A program made the translations under genes and the position numbers. This document shows positions 35,167-44,546 of a stretch of DNA of 64,000 nucleotides, piece after piece. The stretch spans positions 124,001 through 188,000 of the forward strand of contig JACKDE010000002.1 of the NCBI GenBank assembly GCA_020633675.1, written 5' to 3'. The first letter of the stretch is position 1, and every line of letters starts with the position of its first letter. This stretch comes from Deferribacteres bacterium (GTDB lineage Bacteria; Zhuqueibacterota; Zhuqueibacteria; Zhuqueibacterales; Geothermadaptataceae). Under the pieces are notes generated by a model, which saw only the letters and a list, made by a program, of their open reading frames with translations, ran no database searches and had not been told where the DNA came from.

Positions 35167-35646
35167 TTAATCATCCACAAGGATTTTGGTGGAATGTTTC
35201 ACTGTATCTAATACAAATGCTGTGCGAATGCGGTCAATACCTGCGATCGGTGTGAGCTTGTTGACGACAAAATCGCGGTAGGATTCGATACCGGAAACGG
35301 CAATTTTCAGCAAAAAATCTGCTTCGCCGGAAATATGGTAGCACTCGAGCACTTCCGGCAGCTCGCGAATGGCTTCGGTGAAATTGTCGAGCGCAGCCAG
35401 TTGGTGCATGGCCAGTGATACGGTGACGAACACAATCGTGCCTTTGCCAACTTTTTCCGGTGCAATCAGGGCGACGTATTTGCGGATGTAGCCATTTTTT
35501 TCAAGTTTTTTAACGCGCTCCAGCATCGGTGATGGCGATACGCCAACATTGGCCGACAGGGCAGCATTGGTGATGCGTCCATCTTCCTGCAGGATGTTGA
35601 GGATTTTCACATCTGCCGGATCGAGATTGTTTTCCGATTTTTGCAT
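35167..35646 (-). CDS. Lrp/AsnC family transcriptional regulator
   Basis: Start at 35646 (MQKSENNLDPAD...) gives 159 residues. The N-terminal winged HTH reads LDPADVKILNILQEDGRITNA with the recognition helix SPSPMLERVKKLE; the C-terminal RAM domain has YHISGEADFLLKIAV. Lrp/AsnC proteins sense amino acids and often control adjacent metabolic genes. It sits 13 bases upstream of the aminotransferase gene on the same strand, so it heads the cluster and probably responds to an aromatic amino acid. Confidence 0.93.
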   Translation of the reverse strand: MQKSENNLDPADVKILNILQEDGRITNAALSANVGVSPSPMLERVKKLEKNGYIRKYVALIAPEKVGKGTIVFVTVSLAMHQLAALDNFTEAIRELPEVLECYHISGEADFLLKIAVSGIESYRDFVVNKLTPIAGIDRIRTAFVLDTVKHSTKILVDD

Positions 35647-35821
35647 GATGCGAATATATTGCAATTTTACAAATTGTCAATATTAAATTTTGGATAATAT
35701 GTGAATTTTGAAATAATATGCTGCGTTGGTTGGATTTTGTGGGATGATCTGCTTTTGTTTGGGTGTGTGGCGCAAGCAGTTTTGCTGCATTGCGCCACAC
35801 ACAGAAGTCGGGAAGTGCCGC

Positions 35822-38011
35822 TTAGAGCCGCCAGAGATAGGAGATTTTGCTGAAAAAACCACGATCGGTTTCAATAAAATGGTCACGTTCGAGACCATCC
35901 ACAAATTTATTGTACAGCGATCCATAGCCGATGTGAAAGACCGTGCCGGGAATATAGGTAAATGATGCCAAAAATTCAGTGCTGAGATTTTTGCGCAAAT
36001 CGTTGTGCTCCAGAATGCCTCGGAAAAACAGGTATCGATTGAGCTGGTAAGTCAGCCTGCCGCGCAAAATCGTCACGTCGAAGATCTTTTCGGAATCAGC
36101 ATCGCGGAACAAATCCTGGTAAGTCAGGTTGACATTGAGGTTGATTTTTTCTGAAGGCTGCAGGGTTAGGCTGCCGGCGAAAACACTGCCGTGGCCCTGA
36201 CGAGATTCGGTGTAAATCGGAAATTTGCCATTGGTAAAAGAGACCGCTGCGGCAACGCTACGATTGAACTGGTGCGAAGCAGTCGCACGCAGATTGCTGG
36301 TCTTGAATTTTTCAAACTGCTCGGTGAGCAGCACGCCGCTGACATCTCGGGCATAAAAGATTTCGTTGGCATAAGTCGCGTTAAGCGTAGCGTTAGAATT
36401 TCCCTTAAAGATAAACTGCAATGAAAAGGTGTTTTCGGTCTCGTATTTCCCGCTTGGTTTGTCGTGAATTTGGGTAGTAAAAATGCGGGGATCGATGCGG
36501 CGAAAAAAGGTAGATTTCGGGTAAATTCTTGGAGAGATCAAAGCGCGTGCGCGGGTGATGCCGGTGCGGGTGACAAAACCGGTGCGCGTGAAGAAATCTT
36601 CCGATAAATCCTGTGCGCCCAAACTGACACTGATATTGCGTGTGGAGTACTGATAGTCGAGGCCGAGTGCGTGACCGGCTTGGGTATCGCTGCCTTTGGA
36701 AGCGCGATCCTGCGACAAAAAGAGATGATAGCCCAGCACGCTGGATGGGGTGAGCCGCATCTGGCCGTCCGGGCCAAAAACGCGGTTGAAGCCATTCTTC
36801 TGCTCGCGCCCGGTATAGAAAGCCCCGATATAGCTGTCTTTGTTGAGCGCCCGCTTGTAGCGCGCAATAGTGGCATGGGCATAGCGGCCGGACACATCGG
36901 TGTTGTCCTCGAAGTCACGCAAATCATCGACCGCATCGATGACCGCAATGAAGTCTTTGTTGCTGAGTTTGCCTGAAAGTTTGGCGCCGGCAAGCGGATC
37001 GACGATGGTACGTGTGTGCACAATCGCCGCCAGGGGCCCGCCTGTCGCATTGCCGGAAAAGTTGAAGTTTTCATTGCCTTCCAGGAAAAAAGGCCGACGC
37101 TCAGGAAAGAAGAGCGCAAAACGCAGGTTCACATCTACTTGCCCGGCATCGGATTCGATTTGACTAAAATCGGGATTGTAGGTGCCATCCAGAATCAGAT
37201 CGGAGGTCAGGCCATATTTTGTGGTCAGGCTGAAATCGCCTTTATCGGACTTGAGTTTGAGCGCATCCTGCTCGCGCGCATGGGTGCGGCCGTAGGTCAC
37301 AGCCGGCAGCAATTCGAACAGCTTGTAGTGTTTGACATCCTCGTACGCCAGCGGCATCATCTGCGTCAAAAAGGCGCCTGCCTGCTTGGGATCGAGTGCA
37401 GGGTACGTACCCTGTTCAGACTTGCGGCTGACACGCCGTTCGTAAATCACGCCCATCTCGACGATGTCTTTGTTGGCAAAACGGATGCTCTTGAACGGTA
37501 TCTGCACTTCAATGGTGTAACCTTCATCGTCGATTTGTCCGGCGCTGTACCACACAATGTCGATACCGGGATCTTCCGTGCCATTGGCATAGCGCGTATC
37601 GCCCTGTATACCGGCCGGATTGATGTAAAAGGCGTAAAGCGCCTGCTGATCGTTGAATGAGTCGAGATTGATGCACACCCAATCATCCGGGCGCACATTG
37701 TCCCGCCGAGTGACGGACGATTTGATTTTATTGGGCTCATTATCGTAGCAGCGAAATCCGAAGTAGAGATTTTCGCGGTCGTACGCCTGATAAACCACTG
37801 TTTTCTGCTCCATTTCAATGCCGTAGTCCGGCGTGAAGGTTTTGAAGCCGCTGACAGTGGGGGCGTTGAGCCAGAATGGTTCGTCCAATTTGCCATCGAT
37901 CACCGGCTGGGTATCGATACGCAGGGGACGCATGTATTCGCCTTGTTGTGCAAAAGCAGAAGCTGCAAGCAGCACGATCAGGCCCACTTTGAAGCTGAAT
38001 TTTAAGATCAT
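35822..38011 (-). CDS. DUF5916 outer-membrane-type protein with N-terminal CBM9-like domain
   Basis: Start at 38011 (MILKFSFKV...) has GGAG upstream; 729 residues with signal peptide ending ASAFAQ. Residues about 30-220 form a CBM9/DUF1083-like beta domain (PVIDGKLDEPFW, YDRENLYFGFRCYD, DDWVCINLDSF, FYINPAG, PFKSIRF). The rest is the DUF5916 region (NPDFSQIESDAGQVDVN, FPERRPFFLEGNENF) and ends in amphipathic strands and FFSKISYLWRL, consistent with a beta-barrel in the outer membrane. Function is unknown; family members are common in FCB bacteria and may bind or transport glycans or peptides. Confidence 0.9.
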   Translation of the reverse strand: MILKFSFKVGLIVLLAASAFAQQGEYMRPLRIDTQPVIDGKLDEPFWLNAPTVSGFKTFTPDYGIEMEQKTVVYQAYDRENLYFGFRCYDNEPNKIKSSVTRRDNVRPDDWVCINLDSFNDQQALYAFYINPAGIQGDTRYANGTEDPGIDIVWYSAGQIDDEGYTIEVQIPFKSIRFANKDIVEMGVIYERRVSRKSEQGTYPALDPKQAGAFLTQMMPLAYEDVKHYKLFELLPAVTYGRTHAREQDALKLKSDKGDFSLTTKYGLTSDLILDGTYNPDFSQIESDAGQVDVNLRFALFFPERRPFFLEGNENFNFSGNATGGPLAAIVHTRTIVDPLAGAKLSGKLSNKDFIAVIDAVDDLRDFEDNTDVSGRYAHATIARYKRALNKDSYIGAFYTGREQKNGFNRVFGPDGQMRLTPSSVLGYHLFLSQDRASKGSDTQAGHALGLDYQYSTRNISVSLGAQDLSEDFFTRTGFVTRTGITRARALISPRIYPKSTFFRRIDPRIFTTQIHDKPSGKYETENTFSLQFIFKGNSNATLNATYANEIFYARDVSGVLLTEQFEKFKTSNLRATASHQFNRSVAAAVSFTNGKFPIYTESRQGHGSVFAGSLTLQPSEKINLNVNLTYQDLFRDADSEKIFDVTILRGRLTYQLNRYLFFRGILEHNDLRKNLSTEFLASFTYIPGTVFHIGYGSLYNKFVDGLERDHFIETDRGFFSKISYLWRL

Positions 38012-38251
38012 TTTATTCTCCAAATGGAATGTTGGGTAGGGCGGCAAAATGCGCAGGTTGTTCGCAAATTGCACGGCTTTTCTAACAAAACGAATAGAAT
38101 AGACCGGGCAAAAAGAAAAATGTTGAATGCAGGGCAATCGGTCTGTTCTCAAAAAAAGTGCAATCCTTATGCTCGTTCATGCTGTCTAACAGGCTAAATT
38201 CATTTTTGCTGTGCTCAGCCGATCAAAATCAAATCGAATAAGGAATGCGCC
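38012..38251. promoter_or_regulatory. Divergent promoter region
   Basis: About 240 bases between the DUF5916 gene (minus) and the FtsX-type permease gene (plus); it should contain both promoters. No clear operator was seen. Confidence 0.35.
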
Positions 38252-40648
38252 ATGTTCAAAAATTATCTCATTATTGCACTGCGGACGTTTCGCAAACGCA
38301 AGTCATTTTCACTGATTAATCTGGCCGGATTAGCGGTGGGCGTAGCCTGTTTCTGGTTGATTTCGCTGTATGTGCAATTTGAGCTCAGTTTTGATCGCTA
38401 TCATGAAAAATCTGACCGCATCTACCGGGTGGTGGCGCACCAACCGGGCAATATCTACCTGGGCACAGATCATTTTGCCGTAACACAGGCTGTACTGGCG
38501 AAAACTCTGAAGCAGGAATATCCCGAAGTACTGGCTGCCGTTACCATCGATGATGCCAATAATGTGCTGATCAGTGTTGACGAAAAGGATTTTTATGAAG
38601 ATGGCCTGTTGATGGCCGATGATGAGTTGTTCGAGCTGTTTGATTTTCCGTTTCTGGTCGGCGATCCGAAAACAGCACTGGCCGAGCCGTTTTCAATTGT
38701 GCTGACCGAAGAGGTCGCGCACAAATATTTTGGCAATAAAAACCCGATGGGCCGGATTATCCGCTACAACGATCAGCACGACTTCAAAGTCACCGGTGTG
38801 CTGCAAAACATCCCCCGGAATTCACATTTTCACTTTCGTATGCTGATGCCTTTTCAAGCGCGGATTGCCATGGCTAGCAACAAAGAACAGTATGAGCGCT
38901 GGGGCAACAGCTCTTTCTACACCTATATTTTGGTACCGCAAAATTTTGACCAGGCTGATTTTGAAGCCAAACTGGTCGATCTGGTGAAAAAATATCACAC
39001 CGAATCATGGCGGCAAAAAAACAATCCCAATCGCTACTATTTGCAGCGTCTGACCGATATCCATCTTTATTCGAAGATCAATTTTGACATCGGTGAAAAC
39101 AACGACATTCGATACATTTACCTTCTCAGTGGCTTGGCGATTATTATGCTGGCGATTGCCTGTATCAATTACATCAATCTCACCACTGCACGGGCATCGC
39201 TGCGCGCCAGGGAAGTTGGGATGCGCAAGGTTGTCGGAGCCAGCCGTTGGCAACTGATCAAGCAATTCATCGGCGAATCCCTGTTGCTTGTGCTCGCCTC
39301 TACGGCACTGGCATTTGTGCTGGTGACGGTTCTGCTGTCGACCTTTTCGTCCCTGGTTGGGCGGGAATTCAGTATTGACCTTTTGCTGCGTGGAGAAGTT
39401 TTGTTTAGCGTGCTGGCTGCGATGTTGCTGGTGGCGATGGTATCGGGAGGTTATCCGGCGCTGGTGCTATCCAATTATCAGCCGGCTGTGGCGCTAAAGG
39501 GCGAGATTCGGGATCGCGGGCGCTCGCGGCTGCGCAGCGGCCTGGTGGTACTCCAATTCATCGCATCGATCAGCCTGATTATTTGCACCATTGTAGTGCT
39601 CAAGCAACTCAATTTCATAAAAAGCACCAATCTTGGCTACAACCGCGAGCAAGTATTGGTGCTGCGTTTGCGCGATCGTGCGGTTCGCGAAAAAATCGAT
39701 TTACTCAAGAATGATCTTTTGGCCAATCCGAATGTGCTGAGCGTGACGGCCTCCGGGCACTTGCCGACCAGGATTGGCTCGCAAACGGGATTGGGCTGGA
39801 CCCGGGGCGAAGGCAGCCAGGATGGCCTTTCTGCCTACAACACCGAAGTGGATGAAAATTTTCTGAATGTCTTTGAAATCGAACTGGTCGAAGGGCGCAA
39901 TTTTTCCGCTGAACTCGCAACCGACACCACCGATTCGTTTATTATCAATGAAAAGCTGCGCGATGCACTGGGCTGGCAAACCGGAGTGAACCAGCCATTC
40001 GGACGCGGCGATCAGCCCGATGGTCGGGTAATTGGGGTGATCAAAAATTTTCACATGCATTCCTTTCGTGAAGAAATCCAACCTCTTTTCCTGCAGTTCG
40101 GCCATGGCTGGATCAGCTATGTTTCTGCACGTATCAGGGCAGATGACATTCCGGCAACCATTGAGCACTTCTCGAAAGTTTGGCAAAAATATTCCGCGCA
40201 CTATCCGGTCGAACACTTTTTTCTGGACGAGCAATTTAACCGTATGTATGATCGCGATGAAAAACTGGGCGAGATTTTCAGCTACTTCACTTTTTTGACC
40301 ATTTTTATCGCCTGCCTCGGGCTTTATGGTTTGGCAGCATTTGTGGCTGAGCGCAAAACCAAGGAAATCGGCGTGCGCAAAGTACTCGGCGCCTCGGTTG
40401 GCCAATTGCTGGTGCTGTTGTCACGGGATTTTACCAAGCTGGTGATTGTAGCCAATCTGCTGGCGTGGCCACTAGCCTGGCTGGGCATGGAGCGCTGGCT
40501 GCAAGGATTCGCTTACCGCACAGCATTCGGATGGACGGTTTTTGTCAGCACCGCTATTGTAGCGCTGATCATTGCCCTGGCCACCGTGAGTTTGCAGACA
40601 ATCAGAGCAGCGCGGGCTAATCCGGTCGATGCCCTCAAGTATGAATAA
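38252..40648 (+). CDS. ABC transporter permease, FtsX/MacB type
   Basis: A 798-residue permease with AAGGA before its start. The N-terminus (MFKNYLIIALRTFRKRKSFSLINLAGLAVGVAC) is typical of FCB FtsX-type permeases, followed by a large periplasmic MacB_PCD domain, three helices around residues 290-420, a second helix-periplasmic domain-helix set, and terminal helices with the conserved KTKEIGVRKVLGAS cytoplasmic loop (also REVGMRKVVGAS after the first). These permeases work with a LolD/MacB-type ATPase as mechanotransmission pumps or lipoprotein exporters. No ATPase gene is adjacent. Confidence 0.94.
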   Translation: MFKNYLIIALRTFRKRKSFSLINLAGLAVGVACFWLISLYVQFELSFDRYHEKSDRIYRVVAHQPGNIYLGTDHFAVTQAVLAKTLKQEYPEVLAAVTIDDANNVLISVDEKDFYEDGLLMADDELFELFDFPFLVGDPKTALAEPFSIVLTEEVAHKYFGNKNPMGRIIRYNDQHDFKVTGVLQNIPRNSHFHFRMLMPFQARIAMASNKEQYERWGNSSFYTYILVPQNFDQADFEAKLVDLVKKYHTESWRQKNNPNRYYLQRLTDIHLYSKINFDIGENNDIRYIYLLSGLAIIMLAIACINYINLTTARASLRAREVGMRKVVGASRWQLIKQFIGESLLLVLASTALAFVLVTVLLSTFSSLVGREFSIDLLLRGEVLFSVLAAMLLVAMVSGGYPALVLSNYQPAVALKGEIRDRGRSRLRSGLVVLQFIASISLIICTIVVLKQLNFIKSTNLGYNREQVLVLRLRDRAVREKIDLLKNDLLANPNVLSVTASGHLPTRIGSQTGLGWTRGEGSQDGLSAYNTEVDENFLNVFEIELVEGRNFSAELATDTTDSFIINEKLRDALGWQTGVNQPFGRGDQPDGRVIGVIKNFHMHSFREEIQPLFLQFGHGWISYVSARIRADDIPATIEHFSKVWQKYSAHYPVEHFFLDEQFNRMYDRDEKLGEIFSYFTFLTIFIACLGLYGLAAFVAERKTKEIGVRKVLGASVGQLLVLLSRDFTKLVIVANLLAWPLAWLGMERWLQGFAYRTAFGWTVFVSTAIVALIIALATVSLQTIRAARANPVDALKYE

Positions 40649-40691
40649 TATGAATGTGTCACAATTTGCAAGCGGATTGAAAGGGTGGACT

Positions 40692-40763
40692 GGGACTGTC
40701 CCAAAAGGTAAGATTTTGCAATGTTAATATATGATGTGGTAGGGGTATGGCACGCTATACCCC
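40692..40763 (+). repeat. Dispersed palindromic repeat, copy C
   Basis: GGGACTGTCCCAAAA, about 30 spacer bases, then GTGGT and a 22-base palindrome with half site GGGGTATGGCA at 40742-40763. Same order as copies A and B. It lies just upstream of the mannose-6-phosphate isomerase gene, so the upstream ATG at 40747 inside the repeat is unlikely to be the true start. Confidence 0.85.
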
Positions 40764-40854
40764 GACTTGTTTAATGAATTTTCAATTGGCTTCTTTCGCA
40801 AAATTGCTATTTTATCACCTTGAAAACGAATGCATTTTAACAAGGCAGATCAAA

Positions 40855-42126
40855 ATGGTCTCATTGCGGGAGCTGGCGGAAATTATCGAGTTGCGAGGCA
40901 CGCCACAGCATTACGATTGGGGAGGCACACAGTATCTTCCTTCCGTATTCGGATTTGAAAACGGGGCAAATCAACCGTTCGCGGAGATGTGGTTCGGTGC
41001 TCACCCCAAAAGCCCGTCCATTGCACGAATTGCCAGCACAGAAGTGCCGTTCGATCAGCTTTTCGAGCAGCGCGCATCCGAGATCATGGGCATTGACGCA
41101 TCGAAACAATGGCACGGCAGGTTGCCGTTTTTGCTGAAGGTGCTGGATGTCCAGCAAATGTTGTCGATTCAGGTACACCCTACCAAAAAACAGGCAGAAG
41201 ATGGTTTCGCCCGCGAAAATGCCCTCGGCGTGCCGCTCTCTGCCGGGCGTCGCAATTACAAAGATGATAACCACAAGCCGGAAGTGCATATCGCCCTGTC
41301 GGATTTTTGGATGCTTCATGGCTTCAGGCCGATTGAGGAAATCATCTCGCTGGTGCGGGAAAGCGCCCTTTTTCGACAGCTTGCAGCCGAGTTTGTCTCT
41401 AAACTCAGCGAATTGGAAAGTGGAAAGCTGAATGAAGCATCATTTTTAAAAGAGCTTTATTCGCGTGTCATGATCATGCCGCAGCAGGAAGTCGATGCCA
41501 TGCTGGAGCCGGTGATCGCGCCATTGCTGCCGCGCTATCGTGCCGGTGAGTTGCATCGGCAGTCCCCGGATTTTTGGGCAGCGCGTGCAGCCACGCAGTT
41601 TGTGCCGACTACCGGCATGTATGATCGTGGCATTTTTTCCATTTACCTGCTCAATCTGGTAGCACTCAAGCCTGGCCAGGGCACGTTCCAGGATGCCGGC
41701 GTCCTGCACGCCTACCTTGAAGGTCAAAATGTCGAACTGATGGCCAATTCCGACAATGTGTTGCGTGGCGGCTTGACGCCCAAGCATATCGATATTCCTG
41801 AATTGCTGAAGACCGTACGCTTCCAAACCGGTGCGCCGGATATTTTGCATGGCAAGGAAATCGGTGCAAATCAATTGTACTACCCAACGCCGGCGCCGGA
41901 TTTTGAGCTCAGTGTCATTCAATTGCAGCCCGGGGAAAAAGCCGCGCACCGCACTGAAGAGGGAATGGCAATCTATTTGGTTTTGTCCGGGCAGATCTCA
42001 GCAAAACAGACACGAGGCGAAATTCACTTCGCTGCCGGGCAGGCTTTCCTGTGCCGGGCAAACTCCAGTCTCTATCTGAATGCCGAACAAAACAGCACGG
42101 TGTATCGCGCTGCACTGCCGCAATAA
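40855..42126 (+). CDS. manA: Mannose-6-phosphate isomerase, class I
   Basis: Interconverts mannose-6-phosphate and fructose-6-phosphate. Start at 40855 (MVSLRELAEI...) has AAGG upstream and leaves the family's first motif (RGTPQHYDWGG) near the N-terminus; 423 residues. Zinc ligands and motifs: Q-V-H-P (SIQVHPTKK), E in HKPEVHIAL, and a later H in AGVLHAYLEG region, with the second cupin at the C-terminus. Supplies mannose for polysaccharide or the reverse entry into glycolysis. Confidence 0.93.
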   Translation: MVSLRELAEIIELRGTPQHYDWGGTQYLPSVFGFENGANQPFAEMWFGAHPKSPSIARIASTEVPFDQLFEQRASEIMGIDASKQWHGRLPFLLKVLDVQQMLSIQVHPTKKQAEDGFARENALGVPLSAGRRNYKDDNHKPEVHIALSDFWMLHGFRPIEEIISLVRESALFRQLAAEFVSKLSELESGKLNEASFLKELYSRVMIMPQQEVDAMLEPVIAPLLPRYRAGELHRQSPDFWAARAATQFVPTTGMYDRGIFSIYLLNLVALKPGQGTFQDAGVLHAYLEGQNVELMANSDNVLRGGLTPKHIDIPELLKTVRFQTGAPDILHGKEIGANQLYYPTPAPDFELSVIQLQPGEKAAHRTEEGMAIYLVLSGQISAKQTRGEIHFAAGQAFLCRANSSLYLNAEQNSTVYRAALPQ

Positions 42127-42549
42127 ATGGGTATATTTTGACCGAACCTCCTGCCGAAATGGTCAAAATCCGGGCGACAGGCTTGCAAATTTGAAATTCA
42201 TTCTCAAAATGGAACGATTTTGCGTCAAAATTTGCGCATTTTCGCTTGTTTGTTGTTGTTTTTGCAGGGTGCACAAATTACCTTGCCTTTAGTCTCTTCC
42301 CAAGCTCAAATTATCAATTGATCGTGTTTTGCAAACTTACATAATCGCCTGCTGAATGGTGTAAGTTTTACCTAACAATGGGTGTGCGCCTCCTTTCCTC
42401 TTCGTCTCCGGCCTTGATTTTTGTTAGCACGTGGCACCATTTTCAGCAAAAACCAAAAAAGATTGGTGCGATTGCAATTCGTGGTATCGGATTTGCTTGT
42501 GGCCTAAGCTGTTGAACAAAACTATCGAAAGCCCAAAGGAAAAAATACA
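42127..42549. other. Intergenic region, probable promoter, no gene seen
   Basis: About 423 A+T-rich bases upstream of the FN3/PorV gene pair. It probably holds their promoter. No hairpin with a T-run, no repeat and no conserved leader RNA motif was recognised. Confidence 0.4.
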
Positions 42550-43167
42550 ATGAAACTGCTGGAAAAAATCAAACATCTCGCTCGACACGGCATTATGTGC
42601 GCCATGCTGTTTCCTCCCGGTACCGTCATCATCACATGGAATGCGAACACCGAGGCGGACCTGCAGGGCTATCGTGTTTATTACGGCAATGCTTCACGCA
42701 ACTACCACACGCAACAGGATGTTGGCAATGTCACCCAGTGGACGATCGACAATCTCAGCGAAAACGTGCCGTACTATTTCGCGGTGACGGCGTATGACAC
42801 CGCTGGCAATGAAAGCGGCTACTCAGATGAAGCATTCATTATACTGAACCCGACCAACAGCGCGGATACCGTCCGTGTCAATTTGAACAGTTACAATTTT
42901 CCGAATCCGTTTCAGGCAGGCGCGCAGACCACCAATCTGCGTTATGTTCTCGACGACCAGTCCGTCGTGACGATCAAAGTATACGATGTGCGCAACAGCG
43001 TGGTGAAAACATTGGTGGATGGCGAACTTAAAAGCGCCGGTGAGCACATCGAGGATACCTGGGATGGCCGGGACGAAGCCGGCAATCTGGTCGCAAATGG
43101 CGACTACTTTTGTGAAATCAGGACTGCTGCCTACAGACATTTTATCAAAATCACGGTCATCAATTAG
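42550..43167 (+). CDS. Fibronectin type III protein with FlgD/T9SS-like C-terminal domain
   Basis: A 205-residue protein with AAAGGA before the start. The N-terminus is short and only weakly signal-peptide-like (MKLLEKIKHLARHGIMCAMLF). Residues about 22-98 are one FN3 domain (ITWNANTEADLQGYRVYYG, YYFAVTAYDTAGNES). Residues about 115-205 are a FlgD-like/sorting-type domain (YNFPNPFQAGAQTT, IKVYDVRNSVVKTL, DTWDGRDEAGN, GDYFCEI). It lies 35 bases before the PorV-family gene on the same strand, and the two are probably co-expressed parts of the secretion apparatus or its cargo. Confidence 0.85.
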   Translation: MKLLEKIKHLARHGIMCAMLFPPGTVIITWNANTEADLQGYRVYYGNASRNYHTQQDVGNVTQWTIDNLSENVPYYFAVTAYDTAGNESGYSDEAFIILNPTNSADTVRVNLNSYNFPNPFQAGAQTTNLRYVLDDQSVVTIKVYDVRNSVVKTLVDGELKSAGEHIEDTWDGRDEAGNLVANGDYFCEIRTAAYRHFIKITVIN

Positions 43168-43202
43168 CAAACTTCCGCAGTTTGCTTTCAGGAGCTAATC
43201 GC

Positions 43203-44402
43203 ATGAGAGTAATTCGCACCTTCGCAATCATCGCATCTGTCTTTTTCGTGTCTTTTGCTACAGCGCAGGCACAAAGCGCTGCCGGACAGCCCGGCGCTTT
43301 TCTGCGGCTCGGTGCCGGAGCGCGCGCCCTCGCTCTGGGCGGCGCATTCAGCGCTATCGCCGATGATCCGTCTGCAGGATACTGGAATCCGGCCGGTTTG
43401 TCTCAGCTCAACCGCATCCATTTTTCGGCAACACACTACAAAATGTCGCTGGACCGCACCCATAATTTTATCGCTGGCGCTTTGCCGCTGGGTTATAGCT
43501 CAACAATCGGCTTAAGCTGGATCGGTCTGGGTGTGAATGGCATCGAAGCACGCAGCGGGAACACCGCGCAACCGGATTTTATTTTTTCAAACAGCTACAA
43601 TGCACTGTTGCTGTCATTTGCACAAAAAATCAATCCGTATTTGTCGCTGGGCCTCAATGTCAAAGGATTGTATCAGAAACTCTACAATGTTGATGCTTCC
43701 GGTTTCGGTTTCGATGCTTCACTTTTGGTGCGGCCAACAGATAACATCCGATTCGGTATTTCTGTGCAGGACATCAGCAGCAGCGTGAAATGGTCGACTG
43801 GCCGCAAAGAAACCCTGCCCCTGACCTATCGTGGTGGCGTGGCGTTGAATGTAACAGACAATCTGGTACTGGCGGTCGATGCCTACAAAATCGGCCAGGA
43901 CAGTCCCGGGCTTGCCTGGGGTGTTGAGTACCGCGCGCTCAACCTGATGCCGATCCGGCTCGGCTATTCCGATCAGGGGGTGGCGGCTGGCGCCGGTGTG
44001 GCAGTACCGCTGCAAAGCATGGATTTGAGCATCGATTATGCATTTGGCAAGGATCAAATCGACGGCGGCGAAACTCACAAGCTTTCCATCGGCTTTGCCT
44101 TGTTTAAAAAGAGCTCCACCGGCTACGATGTCGCTGAAACCTATCGCCGTTCCTCAACTGACTTGTCGTCCCCACCGGATAAGAGTACGGTGAAAGGAAA
44201 CAAGGAAGTGTATTTGAAAGTGTTGGCCAAAGGCCTGAACGTGCGCACCGGCCCGGGTGTGGAGAATGAAAAAATCGGCGTGATCTATAAAGACCAGGAA
44301 TATAAGAAGGTGACCGCTGCAGGCTACTGGTACCAGATTGAACTGGAGCCCGGCAAGTATGGCTGGGTACATCATAAGTACGTAAAAGAAGTGCTGAAAT
44401 AG
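43203..44402 (+). CDS. PorV/PorQ-family outer-membrane protein with C-terminal SH3 domain
   Basis: Start at 43203 (MRVIRTFA...) has AGGAG; 399 residues with a signal peptide ending AQAQ. Residues about 25-310 match PorV/PorQ barrels (FLRLGAGARALALGGAFSAIADDPSAGYWNPAGL is the family hallmark start; NALLLSFAQ, LSIDYAFG later). PorV helps release and attach T9SS cargo. After a Ser/Pro-rich linker, residues about 331-399 form a bacterial SH3 domain (GLNVRTGPG, YWYQIELEPGKYGWVHHKYV), which usually binds peptidoglycan or proline-rich peptides. The barrel-SH3 fusion could tie the secretion machinery to the cell wall (inference). A strong terminator follows. Confidence 0.9.
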   Translation: MRVIRTFAIIASVFFVSFATAQAQSAAGQPGAFLRLGAGARALALGGAFSAIADDPSAGYWNPAGLSQLNRIHFSATHYKMSLDRTHNFIAGALPLGYSSTIGLSWIGLGVNGIEARSGNTAQPDFIFSNSYNALLLSFAQKINPYLSLGLNVKGLYQKLYNVDASGFGFDASLLVRPTDNIRFGISVQDISSSVKWSTGRKETLPLTYRGGVALNVTDNLVLAVDAYKIGQDSPGLAWGVEYRALNLMPIRLGYSDQGVAAGAGVAVPLQSMDLSIDYAFGKDQIDGGETHKLSIGFALFKKSSTGYDVAETYRRSSTDLSSPPDKSTVKGNKEVYLKVLAKGLNVRTGPGVENEKIGVIYKDQEYKKVTAAGYWYQIELEPGKYGWVHHKYVKEVLK

Positions 44403-44469
44403 AAACCGGTTCGATGACGCAGCTCGGATTGGTGCACACAAAAAGTCTCCTACCAAACCCTTCAGCATG

Positions 44470-44501
44470 GGTGGCAAAGCTACGGCCTTGCCACCTTTTT
44501 T
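44470..44501 (+). terminator. Rho-independent terminator after the PorV-SH3 gene
   Basis: GGTGGCAA at 44470-44477 pairs perfectly with TTGCCACC at 44488-44495, followed by six T. It lies about 70 bases past the stop of the PorV-family gene and ends that transcript. Confidence 0.88.
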
Positions 44502-44546
44502 GTTTGGGGACAGGGCACTGAACATACAATTGGAGCAGCTTTTCTT

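Noticed and set aside
40747..40854. Upstream extension of the mannose-6-phosphate isomerase frame
   Set aside because: The earlier ATG lies inside the dispersed repeat, and the added residues do not belong to the family.
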